Shown here: positions 1-9,428 of the stretch, piece by piece | How positions within the stretch are numbered: position 1 is the first letter of the stretch | Layout: the number at the start of each line of letters is the position of its first letter | Virus record (IMG/VR): IMGVR_UViG_3300046516_000145 | Span: 1 to 37,377 of that record | DNA length: 37,377 bases | Reading direction: 5' to 3' (one strand) | DNA from: a virus | Position numbers and translations under genes: made by a program | Notes under the pieces: model-generated | Seen by the model: the letters and a program-made list of their open reading frames with translations, nothing else | Told to the model about the DNA's origin: nothing | The model's database searches: none

Positions 1-3000
1 CTGATCATGGAGTGAGAAGCCATCTCATCCAGTTGATCCAGGATATGAGGATTACGTAGAGACCACATATGTAAGAAGGCTGCATGGGTTCCTGGTATAG
101 CTTTTTTAGCTCCTGCTACTCCTAACAGAGTGGTATAAGTAAAGGCATGGACGAAGAACTGTGCAGGAGAGAATAGACCTACCTTAGCATTAAAGACTAG
201 GGAGCGTATAGTTCTGAATGGATCAGTCATATAGGGTATGACTTTCTCAGGGACTAAAGCCCACTTAGATCCGAACTTGCTGTAGACAGAGTCTGCCAAC
301 GATTGAGCAGCTGAATGTAGGAAGGTATCCATCTTACTGGGAGTACCGATGAACTGATCTATCTTTCTCTTATTCCACATCAACTGTTTTTGCATCTCGG
401 GATTAACATTCTTGAAACTTCCGGGACCGGCTTCCATGAATACTCGATAGGGATTGTTATCCGCCTCACGAGCTATGTTATCTTTCAAGTGAGGTTTAGC
501 TTCAGTAGCCCAATGCTCTATGGCAGACATCTTGATGTCATCCATCCATAGACTCTGAGTAGCTCTGTTGACAGCCCTGTTCATCATGGGCAGAGGATCA
601 ACCTTATCTGCAGCAGAGAACTTAAATACAGGATTATGTCTGCTACCTAGATTATCTATGGACTGGAGTTCATGGACATCTCTCTCACCTGTAAATTGAA
701 CTTGACCAATGTTAGCATCTGAATAAGACCTAGTCCCATTCATCACTCTTCCATCGTTAGTATTCTTAAGTAGATCAGGATCTATATCTGTGACCATCTT
801 GTTGTTGGGTACCACATAGACCTTGGCATTCAAGTCCATCTTGGCAGGTTGGTAATTCTTGCCCTTCTGTTCGTAGTAACCATTGAAGTGATCTTCCCAA
901 GACATGTCTGGAATAGTAGTGTGATGTAAGGCACGGGCTTGATCTATTTCATTAGCTCTGATGTGACCCCTGATCTTATTCATGTTATCAGCGAAGTCTT
1001 GACCTACTCCCCGAAGATTAGAAGCAAATAGCGTTCTATCTCCCATGTAGTGCATTATACCGGTAGTCTTATCTAACTTCCACTGAGGCTCTTTAACATA
1101 GTATCCATGAGTATATTCTACGTGACCTGCGCCTCTACGAGGTAAGGAGTTCCATTGAAGCTCTCTCTGTTCGAAACGATCTGTAATTACGTATCTGAAT
1201 GGATCCTGACTTCTAGAATAGCTACTGAGTTCTCCGCGATAAGGATCGAAGATTCTAAATACTTTGACAGTACCTTTGCTGAAAGCTTCAGCCAGGCGTT
1301 TCTCAATATTGGGAGTCAACTTATCTACCACATGTTTACCATCTTTATTGACGATTAGAACTGATGAAGTACCTCTGGTATCAGATGGGAATTCTTTCAT
1401 AGGTGTCATATCTACGAAAGGAGAATAGACTTTATTACCTTCTTTACTGAAGTGAAATATTCTGATGTTCTTGACACCCATTCGATCACGGATCTTATTG
1501 ATCATAATCTGTCGGAATATGCGATCTAATTCATTGATCTGTTTGAAAGCGAAGTAACCTGCTATCTCAGCTTCAGTAGCTGTACGTCCTTTAGATCTGA
1601 TATACCAATCTTGGATATCTTCAGGACCCTTATACCATTTACCTAAGCGCCCTTCATCATCAAGCTCTTGAGTTGCCGTTCTTAATAGATCTTCGAAGTC
1701 TTTGAACGTCTGCTTATTTCTAAAGCCTCGTAGCTTCTGTATATCTGCAGCTTGTTTACGAATGAATGAAGTAAACTCGTTAGGAGCATAAGTAGCTACA
1801 ACACGGTTCAACATCTGATCCTTAGCCATAGTGTCTGCAGGATTACGTAGCAGACCTATGAATGCATTAGCCCAATTATAGGGAGTCTGAGAAGAAGATA
1901 GTTCCAGACCTAAGTTTCTTACGAATGGATCATTCTCATCAATAGGAAGTCTGATAACATACTTATAGAACTTACCTTCTTGTCTAATATCAGGATCTAC
2001 AATGTTATCAAATCCAGCCGATACGACTGCGTGTTTTCTCTCGGCAAAGAGTTCACCTTTAGTGTTGCCCCTATGAAGTTCCATATAGTGAACACCAGTG
2101 AGTTCATCAATATAAGGACCTACTAAATCTAGATTACCGTCCTTATAGGAATTGATGGTAGTTGACATACGATCTACGATACCATCCAATACCTCTTGAG
2201 ATAGCTTCAGTAGTTGAGGACGTCGTTCTGCTTTAGCTATGTTGACTACATCAGTCATCACGAATTCTCTGGCAGACTCATAGCTATTCAATAGACGAGT
2301 CAACAACTCACGAGATACATTACCTCTGCGATTGGCTATACTATACATATCGTCAGTGAGATATGAAGTCAGAGTTTGGAGATCTCTCTCTAGTTTATTA
2401 CCTCGACCTTCTATATCCTGTGCTACAGCTGCGCCTACTTTAGTAGTGGCTACTTTAGGAGTATCTCCTATGCCACGCGCAGCAGCAACTTCAGGAGTCT
2501 CTTTCAGAGCAGAAGACTTAATCAAGTCTACGGCAGCCCTACGAGTAGCATTCCACATAGATACTTTAGCAGCTAGAGCAGGAATCTTAGTTATGCCTGG
2601 TATAGAAGCTACATCAATAGCACCCATGATATTGTTGTAGAACTTATCGGAGTTAGACATTCCTGATACAGCTTGCAGAACTGTAATAGCTTCCTGAGGA
2701 TTATCATGCATTAACTTCTGCATATCGGGAATGAACTTATTTCTGAATTCATCCTCAGACATAGTCCATGCAGTAGCGGCATAGTTCTCTAAGTTCTCTC
2801 CCCATAGTCCTACAGTTCCTGTAGTCTTAAGTTGAGAGTAGAAAGGAACAGCAGACTTGGCGAAGTCTATTACCTTACCTATTGTAGTTTCATCAGACCT
2901 AGTATCCAGAGCATCTTCTAATAGATTCTGAATTTTTCTGCTTCGTGATAGGTATCCTTCAGTCAACTGGAGAGTATGCGCTACAACTTCAGGCGCTTGT

Positions 3001-3410
3001 TCTTGAGCATCTTCCCACTCGGTATGCCTCTTGCCTTCATTTAGATTAGACGCATAGGCATGAGCCCAACCGGTTTCTAACACATAATCAGGATTAGTTT
3101 TGAACTGAGGTTCAGCTAGGATCTCTTGCATTAGGTGAGGTTGATTCCTAATACGATCCAGTCTGTTTGCATTAGTTTGAGCATCTATAGAAGCAGCAGC
3201 ATGTCCTCTAATATTCTTCTCGTCACCACTCAGCATAGCTTGAGTGAGGTCTGCATAGTCCATACCTAATATGGGACCTAAGCCATACTGAGCTTGGAAT
3301 GCACGTGCCGTGGCCAAGGCAGCCGAAGGCAGAGGCTTAGTGGGCGTCAGCGCCACTTCCTGATTGTCTGGCTGTTGGTATGGGGGAGTTAGTGCTACTT
3401 CGTCAACCAG
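1..3410 (-). CDS. Large internal virion / DNA-ejection protein (3' end outside window)
   Basis: An open frame of at least 1136 codons runs off the left edge of the window. It directly follows a gp14-like gene, the place where T7-like phages encode the large inner-core proteins (gp15/gp16) that are ejected with the DNA. I translated it through and found no internal stop. The product is mostly charged and helical, with a hydrophobic patch near the window edge (around FSPAQFFVHAFTYTTLLGV). I saw no clear lytic transglycosylase motif in this part; it could lie beyond the edge. The start is odd. The frame opens just after a TAG and has no ATG until well inside. A GGAGGA at 3415-3420 sits 4 nt before a CTG (3408-3410), whereas GTG 3354-3356 would cut off the first of two EVALTP repeats. 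Role is inferred from position and size. Confidence 0.8.
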   Translation of the reverse strand, partial: MVDEVALTPPYQQPDNQEVALTPTKPLPSAALATARAFQAQYGLGPILGMDYADLTQAMLSGDEKNIRGHAAASIDAQTNANRLDRIRNQPHLMQEILAEPQFKTNPDYVLETGWAHAYASNLNEGKRHTEWEDAQEQAPEVVAHTLQLTEGYLSRSRKIQNLLEDALDTRSDETTIGKVIDFAKSAVPFYSQLKTTGTVGLWGENLENYAATAWTMSEDEFRNKFIPDMQKLMHDNPQEAITVLQAVSGMSNSDKFYNNIMGAIDVASIPGITKIPALAAKVSMWNATRRAAVDLIKSSALKETPEVAAARGIGDTPKVATTKVGAAVAQDIEGRGNKLERDLQTLTSYLTDDMYSIANRRGNVSRELLTRLLNSYESAREFVMTDVVNIAKAERRPQLLKLSQEVLDGIVDRMSTTINSYKDGNLDLVGPYIDELTGVHYMELHRGNTKGELFAERKHAVVSAGFDNIVDPDIRQEGKFYKYVIRLPIDENDPFVRNLGLELSSSQTPYNWANAFIGLLRNPADTMAKDQMLNRVVATYAPNEFTSFIRKQAADIQKLRGFRNKQTFKDFEDLLRTATQELDDEGRLGKWYKGPEDIQDWYIRSKGRTATEAEIAGYFAFKQINELDRIFRQIMINKIRDRMGVKNIRIFHFSKEGNKVYSPFVDMTPMKEFPSDTRGTSSVLIVNKDGKHVVDKLTPNIEKRLAEAFSKGTVKVFRIFDPYRGELSSYSRSQDPFRYVITDRFEQRELQWNSLPRRGAGHVEYTHGYYVKEPQWKLDKTTGIMHYMGDRTLFASNLRGVGQDFADNMNKIRGHIRANEIDQARALHHTTIPDMSWEDHFNGYYEQKGKNYQPAKMDLNAKVYVVPNNKMVTDIDPDLLKNTNDGRVMNGTRSYSDANIGQVQFTGERDVHELQSIDNLGSRHNPVFKFSAADKVDPLPMMNRAVNRATQSLWMDDIKMSAIEHWATEAKPHLKDNIAREADNNPYRVFMEAGPGSFKNVNPEMQKQLMWNKRKIDQFIGTPSKMDTFLHSAAQSLADSVYSKFGSKWALVPEKVIPYMTDPFRTIRSLVFNAKVGLFSPAQFFVHAFTYTTLLGVAGAKKAIPGTHAAFLHMWSLRNPHILDQLDEMASHSMI

Positions 3411-3969
3411 TTTGTCCTCCTACTAAACTGCCACCTAGTCTACCCAGAGGTCCTGAAGCTCCTGTAAGAGCCGAACCGAAGGAAGCGATACCCTGCCCTG
3501 CAGCAATATTACCTTGAGCTGTCGCCAACTGACTCTTGTATCCTGCCTCAGTCTCTTGTAGGCCTGTGATCTGGTTAGATAGTCCATACATAGCAGTGCC
3601 AGTCTGAATACTCTGCAGTAAGCCTCCAGAATTAAAGGCACCTCCGGCTACTGCAGCTCCTTTACCGACATTGGGTTCAGACCCGAACTGTGCTCCTGCA
3701 TTAACTGCATTACTAGATATCGAAGCCGCAGATTGCTGAGTCTTACGAAGATTCTCCATCTCCTGGCGTTTAGAACCATAAAGCATGGCCAAGTACTTCT
3801 GGTAATTCTCCTGCTGTTCTACACCTACGATTTGTCCTTCTACTCCGTAGATCTGACCCGAGATACCAGCAGCTTGTTGAGAAGCATCTACAGACTTGGC
3901 CGTACCAAACAACGTAGTGGCCAGTCCAGCTGCCGCAGTAATTCCCATGATCATTGTAACTGGATCCAT
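3403..3969 (-). CDS. Internal virion protein, gp14-like
   Basis: This 188-aa protein begins with a hydrophobic, Gly/Ala-rich segment (residues 5-22, around MIMGITAAAGLATTLFG). A Gln/Glu-rich helical region (about 45-80) follows, and then a Gly/Ala/Ser-rich tail. Small proteins of this build between tail tube B and the giant core proteins are the gp14 type, which enters the outer membrane at the start of ejection in T7. The start ATG overlaps the stop of the upstream gene (TAATG). The stop lies inside the RBS and start region of the next gene. Assignment rests on context and composition rather than on a diagnostic motif. Confidence 0.65.
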   Translation of the reverse strand: MDPVTMIMGITAAAGLATTLFGTAKSVDASQQAAGISGQIYGVEGQIVGVEQQENYQKYLAMLYGSKRQEMENLRKTQQSAASISSNAVNAGAQFGSEPNVGKGAAVAGGAFNSGGLLQSIQTGTAMYGLSNQITGLQETEAGYKSQLATAQGNIAAGQGIASFGSALTGASGPLGRLGGSLVGGQTG

Positions 3970-6497
3970 TATGCACCCATCGCTTGTTCTTCAGGTACAG
4001 CCCAGCCCATGAAATCAAAAGGTTGTCCATCTACTGAAGTAATTTTAAATTGCACTGCCAGGCCATGTCCTCGTAATTTATGGCGTCTATATAACATTCC
4101 GAACTCAGGATTCCAATTTACAACAGTCTGAACATTAGAAGTTCGTCCTAATGCATTAACATTGAAATCCCAAATAGCTTGAACCTGATATGAAGTAGGT
4201 ATTGTATTTCTGGAGAATAAATACATGTATATGGGCATCCATCTCTTGAAGGCCTGCCCATGTAACTTATACCCTGTGGTAAAAGTACTCGTATAGGTAG
4301 TACTAAATCCTGCAGTCACCCAATCTGTATAAGTTGTGAAGTTATTCTCTTCCGAATAGGTCCCTCCTGCAGGTACAAAAGTAGTATACTTAAACTGAGG
4401 ATCTAGCGTAGTGGATGAGGGATAGTCCATAAACACTATTCCTGAAATATTTAGATTGGCAGTACTGTTTTCCTTATTAGAAATTATGTATGGATAAAAA
4501 GCCTTATTGAAAATATTTAAGCTCAAGGCAGAATCGTAGACATATCTATTACCAATACCTGATTCATTGGTACTCCTATAGAGCCATTGAATTACGTAGG
4601 TAATGGGATTATACGCAGCCTTAGCATACAACTTACTATTCTGAGGTATGTTATTATAGAAAGATAAGATAGTCCCTACTGTGAGAGGATTAACTGTTAA
4701 ACCTCCGTGACCATAAGGAGATTTTTCTTGACCCAGTTGAACTGAATATATTCCTTCTAAATTCCAGAAGAAGGGTAGACCTAATACATCCACTATGGAA
4801 GAAGGAGATAGAATCTTAACTTTAGATATTTGTGATATCAGATAAGAAGTAGGATCAAATCCAAATCCAGCAGAACCTGATATTAACCATATACCATTTT
4901 GAGCCATTACCAATAGACCATTGGCAATGGGGAATAGTTTATATATGGCTCCCGTACCTTGGATAATTATTATTCCTCCATCAGTAGACAGAGGACTGAA
5001 GAATGTTTCGTCCGTAGGATCATTGACAGAATAGCACCGTCCAAAGTCTGATTGATTGCCCACTATTTGAGAGTAGTAGATATTCTCAGTCCAAGTATAG
5101 GCCGGAGCATCACCACCGGATGGAGAGGATACGCTGGCACCTGAGTACCATACACGTCCTGCGAAGAAGGCACCTGTAGACGGGCGTCCCGAATTATACA
5201 TTGCTTGTATATTTGGTATACCTGAAGCTGCCGTTCTATCTTGAAAGAAGGCGTCTAAGATAAAGTGACCTGCCGGTGCTCTAGTATTTGCTAGCGTTAC
5301 ATTGAGAATGGAAGCTACGGAAGGATTAAAGACATTGGTAGTATCTTTGAACTGCCACCAAATATCTGCATTAGACGGGTAGTTTTTTATGGCTGCGTTC
5401 CACGTAGTGATTTTACTCCCTACGTTAGTTTGCTGAAAGCCCGCTGCCTCTGCTGTAATAGTAGCAATAGTATGAGGAAAATCAAAAGCATAACCCGTAG
5501 GTAATGAAATCGCAATAGGAATATTTAGAACTAGCGTAGTACCACTGTAAGAAACCACAGTACCCATGATGGCTACATCAAGGGCTTGATTAGTGGTAAG
5601 AACATGACCACCATTAAAATAGGAAATTAGAATATGGATACTTCCCTGCCAAGTCTGACCTACGGTAGGAGTAGGAGTAATGGCTGAAGCTACATTCGCG
5701 AATGAATAATTACCTGAGGGAAGATTATAAAACCAGACGACATTATTATTACTCGTACTGCCTATTATAGCAGCAGGATTAGACGCGGCTGCCCAACCTG
5801 CAGTTTCAGTCCATCCTTGATTCTGTAGATTATAATTGTGCTCATTACTTAAAGTCGCAGGTCGAGTAGTTAAAGATGAAGCATTTCCTTGTACACCCAG
5901 ACTATCCGGAATTCCATCCAAGTCTCTGATATTAATCGTAATAGCATTATAGTTTATAATAGCAGTAGAAGGAGTATATGTTACATACACAGGACTACAA
6001 TAAGGATGAAAGATAAATAGGAAACCGTTGCCATCCGAATACTGACACTCTTGAGTATCTGGAATAGGATTGCCAGCAATCAGAAAACTATTCAGATCTA
6101 ATGAGGTAGATAAAATGTTCTGCGATATCCCCGTATTCGAGGTACCTGCAGCTGAAGTGAGAAAGAAACTTATTATATTGTTAGTTTGTTGAACTAAGAT
6201 TTCAGACTGACCATCCCCACCTGCATTTCGCCATCTATAAGTTGTATGCGCTCCTCCCGCAGGAAAAGGATTAATTTGACTCGAAGGTTCATAATCAAAA
6301 CCTCCACGTCGAGTTACATCCCCTATTAGAGAGAAGACACAATTCTCCGTCTGCGTACAAGCATTCTCAGGAAAGTTAAGGCCCGTGAACTCTGTCTTTA
6401 AACCGCCGGTGAAGTTATTCTCCACCGAGATAGACTGAGGCGCGGGCCGCATACTTCTATAATAAGGTGCTATATTTTTTGAAGTTCGTCTGACCAT
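3969..6497 (-). CDS. Tail tubular protein B (nozzle, T7 gp12-like)
   Basis: This is an 842-aa virion protein. Its N-terminus carries the pattern shared by podovirus tail tubular B proteins: FTGGLKTEFTGLNFPENAC at about residues 29-47, followed by C-x-F and an RRGGFDYE segment (residues 63-70). In T7 this protein forms the nozzle below the adaptor ring and holds the DNA in the mature particle. The rest is beta-rich with many Asn, Ser and Thr, as expected for a propeller or beta-barrel nozzle. The length is close to T7 gp12 (about 800 aa). The start ATG follows the stop of the 101-aa gene immediately. Confidence 0.88.
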   Translation of the reverse strand: MVRRTSKNIAPYYRSMRPAPQSISVENNFTGGLKTEFTGLNFPENACTQTENCVFSLIGDVTRRGGFDYEPSSQINPFPAGGAHTTYRWRNAGGDGQSEILVQQTNNIISFFLTSAAGTSNTGISQNILSTSLDLNSFLIAGNPIPDTQECQYSDGNGFLFIFHPYCSPVYVTYTPSTAIINYNAITINIRDLDGIPDSLGVQGNASSLTTRPATLSNEHNYNLQNQGWTETAGWAAASNPAAIIGSTSNNNVVWFYNLPSGNYSFANVASAITPTPTVGQTWQGSIHILISYFNGGHVLTTNQALDVAIMGTVVSYSGTTLVLNIPIAISLPTGYAFDFPHTIATITAEAAGFQQTNVGSKITTWNAAIKNYPSNADIWWQFKDTTNVFNPSVASILNVTLANTRAPAGHFILDAFFQDRTAASGIPNIQAMYNSGRPSTGAFFAGRVWYSGASVSSPSGGDAPAYTWTENIYYSQIVGNQSDFGRCYSVNDPTDETFFSPLSTDGGIIIIQGTGAIYKLFPIANGLLVMAQNGIWLISGSAGFGFDPTSYLISQISKVKILSPSSIVDVLGLPFFWNLEGIYSVQLGQEKSPYGHGGLTVNPLTVGTILSFYNNIPQNSKLYAKAAYNPITYVIQWLYRSTNESGIGNRYVYDSALSLNIFNKAFYPYIISNKENSTANLNISGIVFMDYPSSTTLDPQFKYTTFVPAGGTYSEENNFTTYTDWVTAGFSTTYTSTFTTGYKLHGQAFKRWMPIYMYLFSRNTIPTSYQVQAIWDFNVNALGRTSNVQTVVNWNPEFGMLYRRHKLRGHGLAVQFKITSVDGQPFDFMGWAVPEEQAMGA

Positions 6498-6803
6498 TTA
6501 ATCCAAGATTTCCACTACCTCTATATTCCTTCTGCTGAAATAATTTTTTACATAATCTAAGCATTTACCGAATGAAGTGAAGCTCTGTCTTAACGGAGGA
6601 GGTAGATTTCCTGCATCGTACTTGAGGCTCCAGAACATAAAATTTTTATCTAGTATTGCATGTATTCTATTCTCTCCATTTAACAATCTTCGATCCACGG
6701 CTAATCCAGAAGTTAAGGGTAATTCACCTTCTTTAGGTTTGAGAATTAAGATACGGTCATCTGTTTTCATCTTGGTCTTGTTTTGTGTGCGGTCCACATT
6801 CAT
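6498..6803 (-). CDS. Hypothetical protein between tail tube A and B genes
   Basis: This 101-aa protein has no family I recognise. It is basic near the N-terminus and mixed alpha/beta, with no membrane segment. Its start is an ATGA overlap with the stop of tail tubular A, and its stop touches the start of tail tubular B, so all three are translationally linked. Insertion exactly between the two tail tube genes suggests a tail assembly or accessory role (inference). Confidence 0.75.
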   Translation of the reverse strand: MNVDRTQNKTKMKTDDRILILKPKEGELPLTSGLAVDRRLLNGENRIHAILDKNFMFWSLKYDAGNLPPPLRQSFTSFGKCLDYVKNYFSRRNIEVVEILD

Positions 6804-7906
6804 CTCCCGAAGTTAGGTAATTCTCTGAAGAACATATCCTTTTCATCTGATACACGTCCTGCGATAGCTTTCCATTTCTGTAGCGCCGTCAACTGTCGTC
6901 CTACCTCTTCTTCAGCTTTAGCGTGAGGCATCTGCTTCTGTTCGAAGAAAACCAGAGCCTTGGCATCATTGAGAAGAATGGGAAACTGTTGAGCATCTAA
7001 GTCAGGTACGAATGTATCCACCATAGTGAAAGTAGGATATATCCATCCCCAGACCATGGTCTTACTGGCCTGTAAAGTAGTATCTTGAGTCTGGTCATAA
7101 GAATCAAATACTACGTAGTAGTTACTCAGAACAGTACAAAATCGAGGTTGTCTATTATTGAAGAACCTGAATTGAAATAGGTTGGTAGTGTTAGTAGCAG
7201 GATCAATTACGGATAGCTGTTGAGTTCCTACGTCCCCTACTTGAGAGTTGAAACTTGCAGTATAATTAATAAACTCATCTATAGGCAAGATCTTTATGTC
7301 TTTGTATCCAGGGACTTGTGTAGGAGATCCTGAGAATATAATCCAACTATTGAATGTACCTACACCTTGAATAGCTGTTACATTCATAATTAAAGTATTA
7401 CCTGAATAACTAGTTATGGTACCCGTCATAAAGTTAGTACCTGATTGAGCCGTTACAGCTTGACCTACTATTGCGGGTAATCCTGCACCTACTGTAAAGG
7501 TCGAAGAACCAGTCGCAATAGTATTGGAAGATGTCGAAGTAGTAGACCAGGATTGCGTATTAACGATATCTGTATTTAAACTATGTGAAAACGATCCGAA
7601 CTGAGATACCTGTGTAGAATCGCTTGGATTAGTATCGAAGTACTTAATCCATTCAATACGCGTACAGCCTTCCGGACGGAACATCAGACAAGGTGTAGTA
7701 GGATCATTAGCAGGGTCTAATTGAAATAGTCTATTATGTTCAGGTAAGTCGTATCTGCCTAACATATTCCAATAAGTCTGTTCTATTGACCTAGCAACCT
7801 GAAGAGACTCTGCAGTATCTGATATGGAATTAACCTCATCAGAGTTCATGGAGGAAAGTATACTCTGCACCATTTGGAGCAGAGTCATCTTCATATTGTC
7901 AGCCAT
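6800..7906 (-). CDS. Tail tubular protein A (adaptor / gatekeeper, T7 gp11-like)
   Basis: This is a 368-aa protein. The N-terminus matches the T7 gp11 family pattern: MTLLQMVQSILSSMNSDEVN (about residues 7-26), then ISDTAESLQVA and a T-Y-W-N-M-L segment. In T7 this protein forms the 12-mer ring that joins the portal to the nozzle. It is longer than T7 gp11 (about 196 aa). A Thr/Ser/Gly-rich insertion at about residues 115-200 interrupts the helical body and looks like an extra beta domain, possibly displayed outside the tube. The ATG overlaps the stop of the holin gene. Confidence 0.87.
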   Translation of the reverse strand: MADNMKMTLLQMVQSILSSMNSDEVNSISDTAESLQVARSIEQTYWNMLGRYDLPEHNRLFQLDPANDPTTPCLMFRPEGCTRIEWIKYFDTNPSDSTQVSQFGSFSHSLNTDIVNTQSWSTTSTSSNTIATGSSTFTVGAGLPAIVGQAVTAQSGTNFMTGTITSYSGNTLIMNVTAIQGVGTFNSWIIFSGSPTQVPGYKDIKILPIDEFINYTASFNSQVGDVGTQQLSVIDPATNTTNLFQFRFFNNRQPRFCTVLSNYYVVFDSYDQTQDTTLQASKTMVWGWIYPTFTMVDTFVPDLDAQQFPILLNDAKALVFFEQKQMPHAKAEEEVGRQLTALQKWKAIAGRVSDEKDMFFRELPNFGR

Positions 7907-8222
7907 TAGTATGCTCGTTTTTAACTACATTAGGAACCGTAATATCTTTGACTATAGCCTCAACAGAGGTATCATTTTTAAGAACATGCTCAGGTATCGA
8001 GATTCTAATCATCGGATCAATAGAAGCTACTGACTCAATCTTAGATGCATCAGTATGTGCGACAAAAGACCATAGCACAGAACCTATAGTGATAATGGCT
8101 ACTGTAATGTCTGTTACAATAGTACTATCACTAAATTCCTTGAATCCTTGAGCTGCTAACCATGCGCATACAGCGGGTACTAAAATACGCAGAGACCCTG
8201 TAAATTGTTCTCTATTGATCAT
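7899..8222 (-). CDS. Putative holin (two-helix phage holin)
   Basis: This 107-aa protein has two hydrophobic segments, residues 13-27 (ILVPAVCAWLAAQGF) and 38-55 (around ITVAIITIGSVLWSFVA). A polar C-terminal tail follows. Size, topology and the conserved-looking WSF after helix 2 fit small phage holins of the Pam3-gp28 kind, which permeabilise the inner membrane and release the endolysin. It lies two genes after the endolysin and starts with an ATGA overlap, so the lysis genes are co-translated. Membrane topology is seen; the lysis role is inferred. Confidence 0.7.
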   Translation of the reverse strand: MINREQFTGSLRILVPAVCAWLAAQGFKEFSDSTIVTDITVAIITIGSVLWSFVAHTDASKIESVASIDPMIRISIPEHVLKNDTSVEAIVKDITVPNVVKNEHTNG

Positions 8223-8425
8223 GCTTTGACCGGAGCTGTCGCCACCGGATGTGCGCGGAATTTATCTATAGAGTTAATAGCTGTGGTCGCCATCAGAGCC
8301 GACAGATGAGGAACTAGATCCGTAGGGATCATGACTCTCTCGAAAGAAGGGAGCTTGCTCACCTCTACAGTTAGAGCCTGATGTAAGTCTGTTGCAACGT
8401 GATTGATTTCTTCCTTAGTGGCCAC
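8219..8425 (-). CDS. Small lysis-cassette protein, function unknown
   Basis: This 68-aa protein lies between the endolysin and the holin. It uses a GTG start at 8425, preceded by a good AAAGGAG RBS at 7-nt spacing and overlapping the end of the endolysin gene. No membrane segment or known motif is visible; the C-terminus is Ala/Pro-rich. Its position suggests a helper of lysis, but nothing in the sequence proves this. Confidence 0.72.
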   Translation of the reverse strand: MATKEEINHVATDLHQALTVEVSKLPSFERVMIPTDLVPHLSALMATTAINSIDKFRAHPVATAPVKA

Positions 8426-9428
8426 TGTGTATCTCCTTTATGCGTTTGAATATAATATCTTGAGATTGCCCCCAATCGTCTGGATGAGGAGCTTCTATGG
8501 GAATTAGACTTAGCTTAGTTCTCTTATTACCTGGTGCTAGAGACCAAGGATAGTGTCCTAAACCTATTGTCTGTATCCATGTAGGATTATAGATGCATAC
8601 TGCTTCAGCTACGTTAGCTGGTACTTGAATGTGTTCTCCCCATTCAGAAGGCTGGAAGCCAAAAAGTAGATCTATGTTATGTTTGGTTGACGCGGCTATT
8701 CGTGGAGCTTCATTAGCACCTAGAGAATCCCCACCTACAATGATCTTAGTATCTGATTTATCAATATCTGCAACGATAGCGTTGATATCGCTCCATTGAT
8801 ATGGACTATTCCTAGTATCTATGCCAATGCCTTTGCAGCGTTCTACCAGTTGTTTCTCCCCACCGGCAGGATCAAAAACAGATCCACCCATACCGAAGGA
8901 TATCCATGCTCTGGTCAGATGTTGTACTACAGGAATAGTCGCAGTAGGTGTAGTTACTTTATGAGCCATCACGATTGATAGAGCTCGTACATGAGCCACT
9001 CGGGTAGTCCAACCTTGTCCAAATCGACGGAAGGTACCTAAGCGCCTCAAGAAGTTGATACGCTCATCACAGATAGCATTAATTGCTTTTACAGGATCTG
9101 TTTTAATTACAGTTGGGAACTCGCCCAGAATTCGTTTAGCTCGGCCAATTCCAGAGTTAACTCCATAATCAAATACACAATAATCAATCCCACTAGGAAG
9201 TAGATCGCATCCCACAGCATCCCAATACTTACTCTTGTAAATTGTTTTGGCTTGGTCAAGGGTCATTCTCCTCACATCTTGGGCAGTACCGTGAGCATTA
9301 ATATAACTCCTATAATCATTGATAGTGATACCGAAATTAGTAGGTCCACCAGGATCTCCTGGATCATTAGAATAGCCCCCCTCTGACTTGAGTACTTCAG
9401 TTAAAGCCTGCTCGTAATTTTCTTTCAT
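8415..9428 (-). CDS. Endolysin: GH108 muramidase fused to a serine-hydrolase-like domain
   Basis: This is a 337-aa protein. Residues 1-165 are a GH108-type N-acetylmuramidase. The catalytic motif SEGGYSNDPGDPGG starts at residue 15, with E16 the expected acid, followed by NFGIT. The VFDYGVNSG segment belongs to the peptidoglycan-binding part that normally ends such enzymes. Here about 165 further residues follow. They contain VGGDSLGANEA, a GxSxG nucleophile elbow with S235, in an alternating strand/helix pattern that ends with EAPHPDDWGQ, a possible site for the catalytic His. This resembles an alpha/beta hydrolase (esterase, lipase or amidase). The muramidase call is firm; the second activity is inference. 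The gene starts by a TAATG overlap with the tail fibre stop. Confidence 0.9.
   Translation of the reverse strand: MKENYEQALTEVLKSEGGYSNDPGDPGGPTNFGITINDYRSYINAHGTAQDVRRMTLDQAKTIYKSKYWDAVGCDLLPSGIDYCVFDYGVNSGIGRAKRILGEFPTVIKTDPVKAINAICDERINFLRRLGTFRRFGQGWTTRVAHVRALSIVMAHKVTTPTATIPVVQHLTRAWISFGMGGSVFDPAGGEKQLVERCKGIGIDTRNSPYQWSDINAIVADIDKSDTKIIVGGDSLGANEAPRIAASTKHNIDLLFGFQPSEWGEHIQVPANVAEAVCIYNPTWIQTIGLGHYPWSLAPGNKRTKLSLIPIEAPHPDDWGQSQDIIFKRIKEIHSGH

Noticed and set aside
1155-2640. Plus-strand frames of 67 and 102 aa near the left edge
   Set aside because: They lie antisense to the continuous large virion protein frame and have no RBS.
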